From Parabacteroides sp. (GTDB lineage: Bacteria > Bacteroidota > Bacteroidia > Bacteroidales > Tannerellaceae): DNA of 34,525 nucleotides. The first letter of the stretch is position 1, and every line of letters begins with the position of its first letter. Positions 16,747 to 24,631 of this stretch are shown here, one piece after another. A program made the position numbers and the translations under genes. The notes beneath the pieces are model-generated. The model ran no database searches. It saw only the letters and a program-made list of their open reading frames with translations, and was not told the DNA's origin. The stretch spans positions 1-34,525 of the forward strand of contig JAQVCX010000026.1 in NCBI GenBank assembly GCA_028689545.1, written 5' to 3'.

Positions 16747-17280
16747 TTATTGCAATTTGAATGTGATCGGAACCGTATATTTCACGGCTACCGGTTTCCC
16801 TCTTTGCGTACCCGGTGTCCAACGAGGCATCATCTTTATAACACGCATCGCCTCTTGGTCCAATAAAGGAGTCAAGCCCCGAAGCACCTTGAAGTTCGTC
16901 AAGGAACCGTCGCTAGTCACCACGAACGAGCATATCACACGGCCTTGATCTCCATTAGTCTGGCTCTCTTGCGGATACTCGATATTCTTGGCTATAAACT
17001 TCAACAATTCCGCATCTCCTCCCGGGAACTGCGGCATCACCTCTACCACCCTAAATATCTGCTCTCCATTTTCCAAGGTTTCCTCATCCCCCACTTGCTC
17101 TGGTACTTGATCTTGTGATTGTGCTTCCTCTTGCGCTTTCTCTTGTACTTGTTCTTTTGCCTTTGCCCCATCTGCCGTAACACTCTCTTCCTTTTGTCCC
17201 GAAGACTGGCCACATCCTACACACATCGCCAAAGCGAACAGGATGATCACTGTGTTCATAATCGCCTTTTTCATTTTCAA
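16747..17280 (-). CDS. TonB C-terminal domain lipoprotein
   Basis: This 177-aa protein has a lipoprotein-type signal ending at C23 ('ALAMCVGC'), a Gln/Glu-rich flexible linker (~25-65) and a single TonB_C domain (~75-177: 'VMPQFPGGDAELLKFIAKNI', 'GRVICSFVV', 'KYTVPITFKLQ'). The domain is very similar to the two domains of the M56 protein encoded 490 bp further on. TonB normally spans the inner membrane and delivers energy to outer-membrane receptors; anchoring of this domain by a lipid is unusual, and the partner is unknown. It has its own promoter with the same operator as blaI, so it is probably a second target of that repressor. Confidence 0.82.
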   Translation of the reverse strand: MKMKKAIMNTVIILFALAMCVGCGQSSGQKEESVTADGAKAKEQVQEKAQEEAQSQDQVPEQVGDEETLENGEQIFRVVEVMPQFPGGDAELLKFIAKNIEYPQESQTNGDQGRVICSFVVTSDGSLTNFKVLRGLTPLLDQEAMRVIKMMPRWTPGTQRGKPVAVKYTVPITFKLQ

Positions 17281-17309
17281 TCCGTTTTAAAGTTACTACT
17301 TAATATTCG

Positions 17310-17364
17310 CAAACCTACGAATTATTCGTATACGGATACAACAAAGGGAGTTAATTAACATTAA
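17310..17364 (-). promoter_or_regulatory. TonB-lipoprotein promoter-operator module (blaI-like)
   Basis: Minus strand: TTAATGTTAATTAAC (17364-17350), a 19-nt gap, the perfect dyad TACGAATAATTCGTA (17330-17316), and the -7 box TAGGTTTG (17317-17310) sharing the dyad's terminal TA. A TTG lies 21 nt upstream of the -7 box. The dyad ends 35 bp before the ATG at 17280, against 36 bp for blaI. Confidence 0.75.
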
Positions 17365-17470
17365 ACCTGATTTAAAGAGTCACGAAATAAGCATGATTAC
17401 AATATAAAGGGGCATTTGCTGTCATGATTTCTATTCTCATGTGTCTCTATTATAAAAGACAAGAAAATCA

Positions 17471-18571
17471 CTAATCCGCAGAAATGGTAATTTCTTCTAT
17501 ATTTTGCTTTTCTGTTTTATCCAAAGATATCACTTGAAGCTTAACCTTATCAAAATCAATCGATTTCAAATCAAGTTTCCGGATCTGTCGATTATAATAA
17601 GTTGTATAATAAAAATCGACATTAGTAACATCACTTACACTGGTCCATTGCGTAGATGAAGGGAGATCAGGAGCTTTATGATAAGGATATACCGAACCAA
17701 TAGGAATATTGAAATTATCAAGAATAACAAAAGCCTGGCTCATCAACTTATATGCGTCCGGCAAAGCAGGAGCAGTAGCACAATAAGCAGTAGCACGTAT
17801 AAATCGTGATGGAGGGGTAAAATCGCCCGGAATACCTAAAAAGCCGGAGCCGACTCCAAATGGAGACAACTCGAGAACACCCATTATCTCTTTATCAGTA
17901 GCAGAAACCGAATGAAGATTCACATAATTGCGTAGGTTCGTTAATTGCCAATCGTATGTCGGCGAATTGGTTATAATCCCTATTTCAGAATCATACACTT
18001 TCACTCCTCCATTATTAACAATTTCAACAATAATTATCTTTCCTGATTTATCAGCAATTCTCCAATGTACAGGAGGAACCGAATTGATCGATTCCCAAAC
18101 CATCGGTACTATGACTATTTCAGAGAGTCCTTTTTTCACCTCATCTACTGTAGAGAACTGTGTAAGAAGGTATGTACCTAACTGAAGCACAGAAATCCCT
18201 TTAGAGGCTTCGCTTTTATCAAACGGTTTATAGCTGGCATATCCGGGAAAGTAAAAAACACCCATTGATAAGCCTTTTTCATTGATTCCTTCCCCTATAA
18301 TAGGCGCATTAGCGAGTGATATTCCTACCGCTCCGTAACGTGAAGTCCATTGTTTCCCTGTTTTGCCTTCTGGAGTTTCACCGATCATGGATATACCTCT
18401 CGGTATAATAGCCAATTTTGAATCAAGATTGAAAGTACCCCACTCCATCGTACGAGCAAGAACATATTCATTTTTCTCACTTTTAAGAAAAATACCGGTA
18501 CAAGGGAAAAGACTTTGAGTACTTAACACAAAAAGAGCAATAATACATAACGTTAAATATTTTCCTTTCAT
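17471..18571 (-). CDS. Bile salt hydrolase / penicillin V acylase family amidase (Ntn hydrolase)
   Basis: This 366-aa member of the choloylglycine hydrolase (linear amide C-N hydrolase) family cleaves the amide of conjugated bile acids or related N-acyl compounds. The signal peptide ends just before the nucleophile: '...SLFP-C24-TGIF', so cleavage would expose Cys24 as the catalytic N-terminus and place the enzyme in the periplasm. Other pocket residues by family position are R40 and E43 ('ARTMEWG'; usually Asp), N97 ('GINEKG'), N202 ('TNSPTYDW') and R256 ('PSRFIRA'). It is monocistronic, with a -7 box upstream and a TAG stop. Gut Parabacteroides are known to carry bile salt hydrolases; whether this copy prefers bile salts or acyl-homoserine lactone/penicillin-type amides cannot be told from sequence. 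Confidence 0.88.
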   Translation of the reverse strand: MKGKYLTLCIIALFVLSTQSLFPCTGIFLKSEKNEYVLARTMEWGTFNLDSKLAIIPRGISMIGETPEGKTGKQWTSRYGAVGISLANAPIIGEGINEKGLSMGVFYFPGYASYKPFDKSEASKGISVLQLGTYLLTQFSTVDEVKKGLSEIVIVPMVWESINSVPPVHWRIADKSGKIIIVEIVNNGGVKVYDSEIGIITNSPTYDWQLTNLRNYVNLHSVSATDKEIMGVLELSPFGVGSGFLGIPGDFTPPSRFIRATAYCATAPALPDAYKLMSQAFVILDNFNIPIGSVYPYHKAPDLPSSTQWTSVSDVTNVDFYYTTYYNRQIRKLDLKSIDFDKVKLQVISLDKTEKQNIEEITISAD

Positions 18572-18607
18572 AAAGCTAATTTTTTAAGTGATTTCTTGAA
18601 AATAAAA

Positions 18608-18641
18608 CAAACCTATATGAATAAATGTTCATATAACCAAA
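18608..18641 (-). promoter_or_regulatory. Putative promoter of the bile salt hydrolase-like gene
   Basis: Minus strand: TTTG (18641-18638), a 22-nt spacer and an exact -7 box TAGGTTTG (18615-18608). The leader would be about 30 nt to the ATG at 18571. Confidence 0.55.
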
Positions 18642-18801
18642 CTTCTCATTAAAAAAAAATCCACAAGGATTATCAACAAAACGCATTGAGAGCCGAAGAA
18701 ATCGAAAGCAGAGATCCCCATTAGCCAACCCACCCTTCTTTTATCTGTTATTCAAGCATCTGCAGTTTTTATAGGTGAAAAACAAAAGTTTTCATAGGGA
18801 A

Positions 18802-18867
18802 AAACATTTGTTTCTCTTAATAGAAACTTTAGTTTCCCCTAATAGAAACATTTGTTTCCCCTAAGAG
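18802..18867. repeat. 22-bp tandem repeat with internal GAAAC/GTTTC dyads
   Basis: Three head-to-tail 22-bp units (18802-18823, 18824-18845, 18846-18867) follow the pattern aaac-(a/t)tt(t/a)g-tttc(t/c)c(t/c)taa(t/g)ag. A partial fourth unit follows (aaacgag) and a degenerate unit precedes (around 18779-18801). Each GAAAC-N4-GTTTC can fold into a 5-bp stem with a 4-nt loop, so the array is a chain of small hairpins. It lies ~230 bp upstream of the amidase gene. Confidence 0.8.
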
Positions 18868-19032
18868 AAACGAGTCGTTATTCAATGTGAAACTCCTACC
18901 GAAGCCTACACCTTTGTCTATCAATAGCCACTCTGCCAAGAATCAAAGACCGGTTCATTCATCATTCCGTACGTCCGAGACCAAACAGAAATCTTCTCAT
19001 CTGGAAACAAAGAAACGTTAATATCCGGTATA

Positions 19033-19128
19033 AGTGGTAGATAACAGATAATAGTGGTAGATACTTTAGCATCTACAACCTATATATAATCGGCTCATTT
19101 ATAGACGATAGCTAGAATAGTTGTAGAT
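19033..19128. repeat. Direct and inverted gtagat-type repeats
   Basis: The motif agtggtagata occurs at 19033-19043 and 19053-19063 (period 20 bp). A 9-bp inverted pair atctacaac (19071-19079) / gttgtagat (19120-19128) follows, and a further ggtagat is at 19131. This is visible directly; function unknown. Confidence 0.5.
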
Positions 19129-19186
19129 ATGGTAGATGTTTTTACAAAACATAGGGTGTATTAAATATTCAATTAACACCGACGAG

Positions 19187-20419
19187 CTATTCAGATTGAC
19201 TTAGCGAATAGAACACAAAGACCGGATTGCCCTCCTCTTCCTTTAAGTCCAACTCCTCCGGAATCGTGACAGATCGAAGGGACCTATATAGGTTTAGCTC
19301 ATACGGGGTCACTACTTGCACCAGCTCATCTTTCACGACCCGGCCCCAGACCGGGAAATTCCGATAACTTCTCGTACCTTCCATGCCATGTTGAAGGTTC
19401 GCGTCCGCCAGTTCTTTGATAGAGCTAGGCATCTCGCATTTTTCCACCCGCGCATTTCCCGTCTTCTTATCCACAGAGGCGATACAACTGCCTTGGTTAT
19501 ACCACAAACGGAAATAATAGCATTTCGGCAACTCTAACATATCCTGCACAAAGATGTCCTTAGGAGCCTTTTTGTCAAATCGTAAATTACTCATGTCCGT
19601 AATATCCAAGGAACGGATGACTTCCGCATCCGAGTTTTTCAGGTCAAGGACACAGGCCGCCTTTATTTGATCCGCCGAGACACTGAAGACCGTATCATTG
19701 CTACCGGTCTTAAACAACACGGAGTTTTGCGCATCCGAATAAGCGGCGGCGACGCTCGTCGTGAATCCGCTCTTCTCATGGGGCAATAAAAAGGAATAAA
19801 AATCATTCTTGATCGCTATCGTATCCCCTTTCTCCGAAAATATACCCAGCCCGAATCCTCCTCCGTCGAAAGGCTGAAAAGGGAATGATATGGCGGCGAA
19901 ACGATCCTTATCGATATGACGCATATAGATTACCGAATACTCATGGGTGGATTGTCCGACAAATTCACCCTCCAGCGTATATTCCCAAACCCGATTATTG
20001 CTGAATAAGAAAAGGCGGTCGTTACGTTCGTCCACCTGGATACAGGGCAGAATACCAGTAAACTCACCCGGCCCCTGCCCTTCTTTTACCAATGTCCGGA
20101 TAAAACGCCCTTGCCGATCGAACAGGACGATTCGGGGCTCTTTTACAGGAAGCACATAAATGTATCGATCTGTTACGGCATAATCATACACTCCGTCGAT
20201 CAACGAGGCATCATCCGCGGTCATTTCCAACGGGACATAAGTAACGCCTTCAATCTCATCCCCCAACTCCAATAGACCCGGTTTATCTATCACCCCTCTT
20301 ATATCCGCGGTTAAAAGGGAGGATGATTCCGCTGGCGAAGAAGCGCATGACAAAAAACCGGCAACAGCAATAACACCATTCAAATAAAATAGGATAGAAG
20401 CTAACTTTACACTTTTCAT
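19187..20419 (-). CDS. 6-bladed beta-propeller lipoprotein
   Basis: This ~410-aa protein is of the Bacteroidales 6-bladed beta-propeller (BF3164/DUF4934-like) type. The start at 20419 (MKSVKLASILFYLNGVIAVA) is preferred over the upstream ATG at 20461 because it begins a clean lipoprotein signal ending 'GFLSC'. Propeller hallmarks are 'VTYVPLEMT', 'VTDRYIYVLP', 'IVLFDRQGRFIRTL', 'EGQGPGEF' and 'VDERNDRLFLF'. These proteins are surface or periplasmic and often lie next to a membrane-bound TPR/HTH regulator, as here. The regulator's reading frame overlaps this gene's start by 137 bp, implying translational coupling or a decayed regulator end. Function unknown; a ligand-sensing partner role is inference. 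Confidence 0.82.
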   Translation of the reverse strand: MKSVKLASILFYLNGVIAVAGFLSCASSPAESSSLLTADIRGVIDKPGLLELGDEIEGVTYVPLEMTADDASLIDGVYDYAVTDRYIYVLPVKEPRIVLFDRQGRFIRTLVKEGQGPGEFTGILPCIQVDERNDRLFLFSNNRVWEYTLEGEFVGQSTHEYSVIYMRHIDKDRFAAISFPFQPFDGGGFGLGIFSEKGDTIAIKNDFYSFLLPHEKSGFTTSVAAAYSDAQNSVLFKTGSNDTVFSVSADQIKAACVLDLKNSDAEVIRSLDITDMSNLRFDKKAPKDIFVQDMLELPKCYYFRLWYNQGSCIASVDKKTGNARVEKCEMPSSIKELADANLQHGMEGTRSYRNFPVWGRVVKDELVQVVTPYELNLYRSLRSVTIPEELDLKEEEGNPVFVFYSLSQSE

Positions 20420-21713
20420 AACAATACTTTTTTGCCTCCAAAAGTATCCCGTATATCTCACAAATCTCCTGATATTTCAATACCCGTGTGATCTGATTGG
20501 CAGGAACCCCGATCTTCGTAAGCATACAGGCCTTCAACTCCGTATCGGAGATAACAGGATATAGTTTTTTCAGCCGTAAGGTAAAGTCATCATAAGCCTT
20601 ATTCAACAACACCTCCAAAAGCTCCCAATCCTCGGAGACAACCTTGCCGGCATCCCGATCGTGAAACTTCTCATACACCTCCGATTTCCGCAAGATTGCG
20701 ACAGATAGCAGATGCTTACTTTCCTCATTATGAATAGACTCGTTACATATCTCCAATCGTTGTTTCTCCAATTGCAAGGAAACCAACATCAACTCTTGAT
20801 CCTTCTCTTCTTTTTCCTCCCGCATGCGTTGTTGCTGACAAGCAATCGAATACCGCAAGGCCTCTTCCCTCCGAAGAGCATTTTCCTGCGTATTTCTCCA
20901 TCGCCGGTAAAAGAGAAAGCTGATAAATAGAATTATGCCGATAATAAATGCGTATAGATAACGCTCCTGTCCCCTTTGCGATAGCATCAACTCTTTCTTG
21001 GACAAGTCCTCACGGATCGGCCTTGCATCATACCGGGAAGTGATCTGATAAATCGATTCTCTCGCTGATAGTGATCCGACAGAATCCCGTAACATCTCGT
21101 ATTTCTTGACCTCGGTCAGTATCCGGTCTTGTCCGGCCGTATCGTTCAATAACTGATATTGAGCACTCGCTTTTCTCAAAAAAGACATAGCCTTGCCATA
21201 TAATTCCTGCTCGGCGTACAGCATCCCCATCTGGTTATATAACCTTCCCCAGAATTCATAATCCCAATTCTCTCCCTCATATTCCAACGCACGCAAATAG
21301 CATTCCAAAGCCCAGGACGGCTGATCCATGTCCTCGTAAACCTTTCCCCGGTAAAACCACGCCTTAGGAGGCCAGTAACAACCTCGTGTCGTCCTATAAT
21401 AATCCGTAGCGATAGAGATTATGGAATCCGAAGTATGCCTCAATCCCGCCTCATCCCTTGATTCGGTCAACAACAAACAATAACGAGCTTTCTCACGAAG
21501 TGATAATCTATTGATATCCGTCACTTTCCCTAATAACACCAAAGCGCTGTCCGGATGCCGTGACATCAATTTCTCCACCTGCCAGAACAGGTTGCCATGC
21601 TTGTCGCTCCTATACGAAAAAAGCACAAGAGCCAAGATCGCGATCGTAAACAACAAGATCGTAACCTTGATCCCTATGGAAAAATGCCGTGGCCTATTCA
21701 AGTCTTTACGCAT
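20283..21713 (-). CDS. Membrane-anchored TPR regulator, aberrant C-terminus
   Basis: This ~476-aa protein begins at ATG 21713 (MRKDLNRPRHFSIGIK...), followed at once by a transmembrane helix (~16-33, VTILLFTIAILALVLFSY). Periplasmic TPR repeats ('KAWFYRGKVYEDMDQPSWAL', 'YNQMGMLYAEQELYGKAMSF') follow, then a second transmembrane helix (~251-268, FIIGIILFISFLFY). A cytoplasmic coiled coil (~275-330) leads to a helical region 'SDTELKACMLTKIGVPANQI', which in relatives is a DNA-binding HTH. After 'TRVLKY' the sequence departs from the family: instead of a recognition helix it reads Cys/Tyr/Phe-rich residues and runs 137 bp into the next gene. The HTH therefore seems truncated or frameshifted. Longer ORF starts up to 21803 lack support. 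Confidence 0.7.
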   Translation of the reverse strand: MRKDLNRPRHFSIGIKVTILLFTIAILALVLFSYRSDKHGNLFWQVEKLMSRHPDSALVLLGKVTDINRLSLREKARYCLLLTESRDEAGLRHTSDSIISIATDYYRTTRGCYWPPKAWFYRGKVYEDMDQPSWALECYLRALEYEGENWDYEFWGRLYNQMGMLYAEQELYGKAMSFLRKASAQYQLLNDTAGQDRILTEVKKYEMLRDSVGSLSARESIYQITSRYDARPIREDLSKKELMLSQRGQERYLYAFIIGIILFISFLFYRRWRNTQENALRREEALRYSIACQQQRMREEKEEKDQELMLVSLQLEKQRLEICNESIHNEESKHLLSVAILRKSEVYEKFHDRDAGKVVSEDWELLEVLLNKAYDDFTLRLKKLYPVISDTELKACMLTKIGVPANQITRVLKYQEICEIYGILLEAKKYCYEKCKVSFYPILFEWCYCCCRFFVMRFFASGIILPFNRGYKRGDR

Positions 21714-21718
21714 ATAGG

Positions 21719-21726
21719 CAAATGTA
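21719..21726 (-). promoter_or_regulatory. Possible -7 element for the TPR regulator gene
   Basis: The minus strand reads TACATTTG, an exact TAnnTTTG match, but it ends only 5 bp before the ATG at 21713. The transcript would be essentially leaderless. The -33 region is poor. Confidence 0.35.
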
Positions 21727-21828
21727 TATAAATTATTCAGAAGGAAAGCCTTTTCCCTCCGCATTATTCCATGTGTCGGGACACATGCCCTGGCCTCGCC
21801 CATTAATGCCGAAATATTTCTTTAATCG

Positions 21829-21860
21829 TTTGCGGAATATAGGGATTTAGCATACCTTTG
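21829..21860 (+). promoter_or_regulatory. Promoter of the fumarate reductase operon
   Basis: TTTG (21829-21832), a 20-nt spacer and TACCTTTG (21853-21860) form a full-consensus Bacteroidota promoter. The leader would be about 60 nt to the ATG at 21926. Confidence 0.8.
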
Positions 21861-21925
21861 CATGACAATTACATAGTTTAAGTAGAAATTTCTAAATACA
21901 ATTAAATAACTTAAATTATTATCTT

Positions 21926-22618
21926 ATGTGGTTACTTAATTCTTCTATTGGAAAGAAGCTGATAATGAGTATATCAGGTCTCTTTCTTGTTCTGTTTTTA
22001 TTGTTCCACCTGTCGATGAACGTGGCGGCCGTTTTCTCCGGAGAGGCTTATAACATGGTTTGTTCGCTGTTGGGCTCTAATTGGTACGCGGTGGCAGCTA
22101 CTCTTGTATTGGCCGCAGGCGTTGTGATCCACTTCGTGTACGCTATCATCCTTACCATGCAAAATCGTAAGGCACGTGGTAACGACCGTTACGCTATCAA
22201 CGCTCGTCCGAAAGGCGTGGAATGGGCATCTCAGAACATGTTTGTTTTGGGTTTGATCGTTATCCTGTTCATGCTGTTGCACTTCAGCCAATTCTGGTAT
22301 AAGATGATGTTCGCCGAGCTGATCGGCTATCATGAGGTGGCATTGGGAACAGCGATGGTATCTCCACAAGACGGAGCGGCGTTTATCAACTACTATTTCC
22401 AAGGAAATGCCGTAATCACGGTTCTTTACTTGATCTGGTACGCGGCTTTGTGGTTCCACTTGACTCACGGATTCTGGAGCGCTATCCAGACAATCGGTTG
22501 GAATAACACGATCTGGTTGAACCGCTGGGAATGTATCTCTAAGATCGTAGCTACGGTTGTCTGCGGACTTTTCGCGATCATCACTATCATCTTCTTCCTA
22601 AACGGAGTAGGTGCTTAA
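21926..22618 (+). CDS. frdC: Succinate dehydrogenase/fumarate reductase cytochrome b subunit
   Basis: This 230-aa inner-membrane protein has five predicted transmembrane helices (starting near residues 9, 52, 98, 148 and 198). It is of the single-subunit diheme type typical of Bacteroidota and epsilonproteobacterial fumarate reductases. Histidines within helices (for example 'LLFHLSMNVAA', 'VVIHFVYAIIL', 'MLLHFSQFWY', 'WFHLTHGFWSA') are the probable heme ligands. It anchors the flavoprotein and iron-sulfur subunits encoded next and passes electrons from menaquinol to fumarate, the terminal step of anaerobic succinate production. Order C-A-B with gaps of 48 and 21 bp indicates one operon. It could equally be named sdhC. 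Confidence 0.92.
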   Translation: MWLLNSSIGKKLIMSISGLFLVLFLLFHLSMNVAAVFSGEAYNMVCSLLGSNWYAVAATLVLAAGVVIHFVYAIILTMQNRKARGNDRYAINARPKGVEWASQNMFVLGLIVILFMLLHFSQFWYKMMFAELIGYHEVALGTAMVSPQDGAAFINYYFQGNAVITVLYLIWYAALWFHLTHGFWSAIQTIGWNNTIWLNRWECISKIVATVVCGLFAIITIIFFLNGVGA

Positions 22619-22666
22619 TAGCAAGCTACAGGTTTTATAATTAAGAACTTTTGAAATTAAATCATT

Positions 22667-24610
22667 ATGTCTGAAATAAATTCTAAAATACCTCAAGGCC
22701 CGTTGGCTGAGAAGTGGACTAATTATAAAGATCACCAGAAATTGGTGAACCCCGCTAACAAGCGTCGTTTGGATGTTATCGTTGTTGGTACAGGTTTGGC
22801 TGGCGCTTCCGCTGCCGCGTCTTTGGCAGAGATGGGATTCAACGTATTGAACTTCTGTATCCAGGATTCTCCCCGCCGTGCGCACTCTATCGCCGCTCAA
22901 GGGGGTATCAACGCCGCTAAGAACTACCAGAATGACGGTGACTCCGTTTACCGTTTGTTCTACGACACGATCAAGGGTGGTGACTACCGTGCTCGCGAGG
23001 CAAACGTTTATCGTTTGGCTGAGGTATCTAACGCGATCATCGACCAGTGCGTGGCTCAAGGCGTTCCTTTCGCTCGTGAGTATGGTGGCTTGTTGGATAA
23101 CCGTTCATTTGGTGGCGCACAGGTATCACGTACGTTCTACGCCCGTGGCCAGACGGGTCAGCAGCTTTTGTTGGGCGCTTATTCCGCGTTGAGCCGTCAG
23201 ATCGGTTTGGGCAAGGTTAAGATGTACACTCGCCATGAGATGCTGGATGTCGTTAAGGTAGACGGTCGTGCTCGTGGTATCATCGCCCGCAACTTGATAA
23301 CAGGTAAAGTAGAGCGTTACTCCGCTCACGCCGTAGTAGTGGCTACAGGAGGTTACGTAAATACCTTCTTCTTGTCTACCAATGCTATGGCATCCAATGG
23401 ATCTGCGGCATGGCAATGCTACAAGAAAGGCGCTTACTTCGCTAATCCTTGTATGGTTCAGATCCACCCGACTTGCGTTCCGGTACACGGCGACTATCAG
23501 TCCAAACTGACGTTGATGTCCGAGTCTTTGCGTAATGACGGCCGTATCTGGGTTCCGAAAAAGCTGGAAGACGCTAAGGCTCTACAGGCTGGAACGAAGA
23601 AAGGTAAAGATATCCCTGAGGCAGATCGCGATTATTATTTGGAGCGTCGTTACCCGGCATTCGGTAACTTGGTTCCTCGTGACGTGGCTTCACGTGCCGC
23701 CAAGGAGCGTTGCGACGCTGGCTTCGGTGTAAACAACACAGGCTTGGCCGTATTCTTGGACTTCTCCGACGCTATCAACCGTTTGGGTAAAGAGGTGGTT
23801 AAGCAGAAATATGGCAACCTCTTCGATATGTACGAAGAGATCACCAACGACGATCCATACGAGACTCCGATGATGATCTACCCGGCATTGCACTATTCAA
23901 TGGGTGGTCTGTGGGTTGATTATGAATTGATGACTTCTATCCCGGGTCTGTTCGCTATCGGCGAGGCAAACTTCTCCGATCACGGCGCGAACCGTTTGGG
24001 CGCATCCGCCTTGATGCAAGGATTGGCCGATGGTTACTTCGTATTACCTTATACGATCCAGAACTACTTGTCCGACCAAATCCAGGTTCCACGTTTCAGC
24101 ACCGACCTGCCTGAGTTCAACGAGGCCGAGAAGAATATTCAAGCCCGTATCAATAAATTAATGGGCATCAAGGGTAAGGCTTCTGTTGATTCTATCCACA
24201 AACGTTTGGGACACATCATGTGGGAGCACATCGGTATGGCTCGCAACGCTGAGGGCTTGAAAGAGGCTATCCAGATGTTGAAAGACTTGAAGAAGGAATT
24301 CTGGAGCAACGTATTCATCCCGGGTAACGCGGAAGACTTGAACGTTGAGTTAGAGAAAGCCTTACGCTTAGCAGACTTTATCGAGATCGGTACCTTGATG
24401 GCACACGACGCTTTGGATCGCGCCGAGTCTTGCGGTGGTCACTTCCGTAATGAACACCAAACTGAGGAAGGCGAGGCATTACGCCACGACGACAAGTTCA
24501 TGTATGTATCTTGCTGGGAATATCAAGGCGAGGAGAAGGATCCCGCCCTGCTGAAGGAAGATTTGAACTATGAGTTCGTAGTACCTCAGACACGTAACTA
24601 TAAGAAGTAA
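22667..24610 (+). CDS. frdA: Fumarate reductase/succinate dehydrogenase flavoprotein subunit
   Basis: This 647-aa catalytic subunit has the FAD Rossmann motif '[12 protein letters not shown]' (~38-50) and the covalent-FAD histidine region 'H73[14 protein letters not shown]'. Active-site segments are '[13 protein letters not shown]' and '[18 protein letters not shown]', with the flavin-binding '[20 protein letters not shown]' following. It interconverts fumarate and succinate at the cytoplasmic face. Length and motifs match the Bacteroides-type enzyme. Codon use is strongly biased (CGT for Arg, GGT, AAC, ATC), as expected for a very highly expressed gene and unlike neighbouring operons. Named frdA by physiology; sdhA is the alternative name. 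Confidence 0.96.
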   Translation: MSEINSKIPQGPLAEKWTNYKDHQKLVNPANKRRLDVIVVGTGLAGASAAASLAEMGFNVLNFCIQDSPRRAHSIAAQGGINAAKNYQNDGDSVYRLFYDTIKGGDYRAREANVYRLAEVSNAIIDQCVAQGVPFAREYGGLLDNRSFGGAQVSRTFYARGQTGQQLLLGAYSALSRQIGLGKVKMYTRHEMLDVVKVDGRARGIIARNLITGKVERYSAHAVVVATGGYVNTFFLSTNAMASNGSAAWQCYKKGAYFANPCMVQIHPTCVPVHGDYQSKLTLMSESLRNDGRIWVPKKLEDAKALQAGTKKGKDIPEADRDYYLERRYPAFGNLVPRDVASRAAKERCDAGFGVNNTGLAVFLDFSDAINRLGKEVVKQKYGNLFDMYEEITNDDPYETPMMIYPALHYSMGGLWVDYELMTSIPGLFAIGEANFSDHGANRLGASALMQGLADGYFVLPYTIQNYLSDQIQVPRFSTDLPEFNEAEKNIQARINKLMGIKGKASVDSIHKRLGHIMWEHIGMARNAEGLKEAIQMLKDLKKEFWSNVFIPGNAEDLNVELEKALRLADFIEIGTLMAHDALDRAESCGGHFRNEHQTEEGEALRHDDKFMYVSCWEYQGEEKDPALLKEDLNYEFVVPQTRNYKK

Positions 24611-24631
24611 TCAATTACAAAAATTAGAATC

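Larger units (their letters stand above)
18572..19186. other. Long intergenic region with tandem repeats
   Basis: No credible ORF was seen in 615 bp. It holds the amidase promoter (18608-18641), a 22-bp tandem hairpin repeat array (18802-18867 plus degenerate flanks), two copies of agtggtagata 20 bp apart (19033, 19053), and an inverted pair atctacaac (19071-19079) / gttgtagat (19120-19128). The rest shows nothing recognisable. Confidence 0.6.

Noticed and set aside
18802..18874. CRISPR-like GAAAC-ended repeats
   Set aside because: Units are contiguous with no spacers and are only 22 bp; no cas genes are nearby. Treated as a tandem hairpin repeat.
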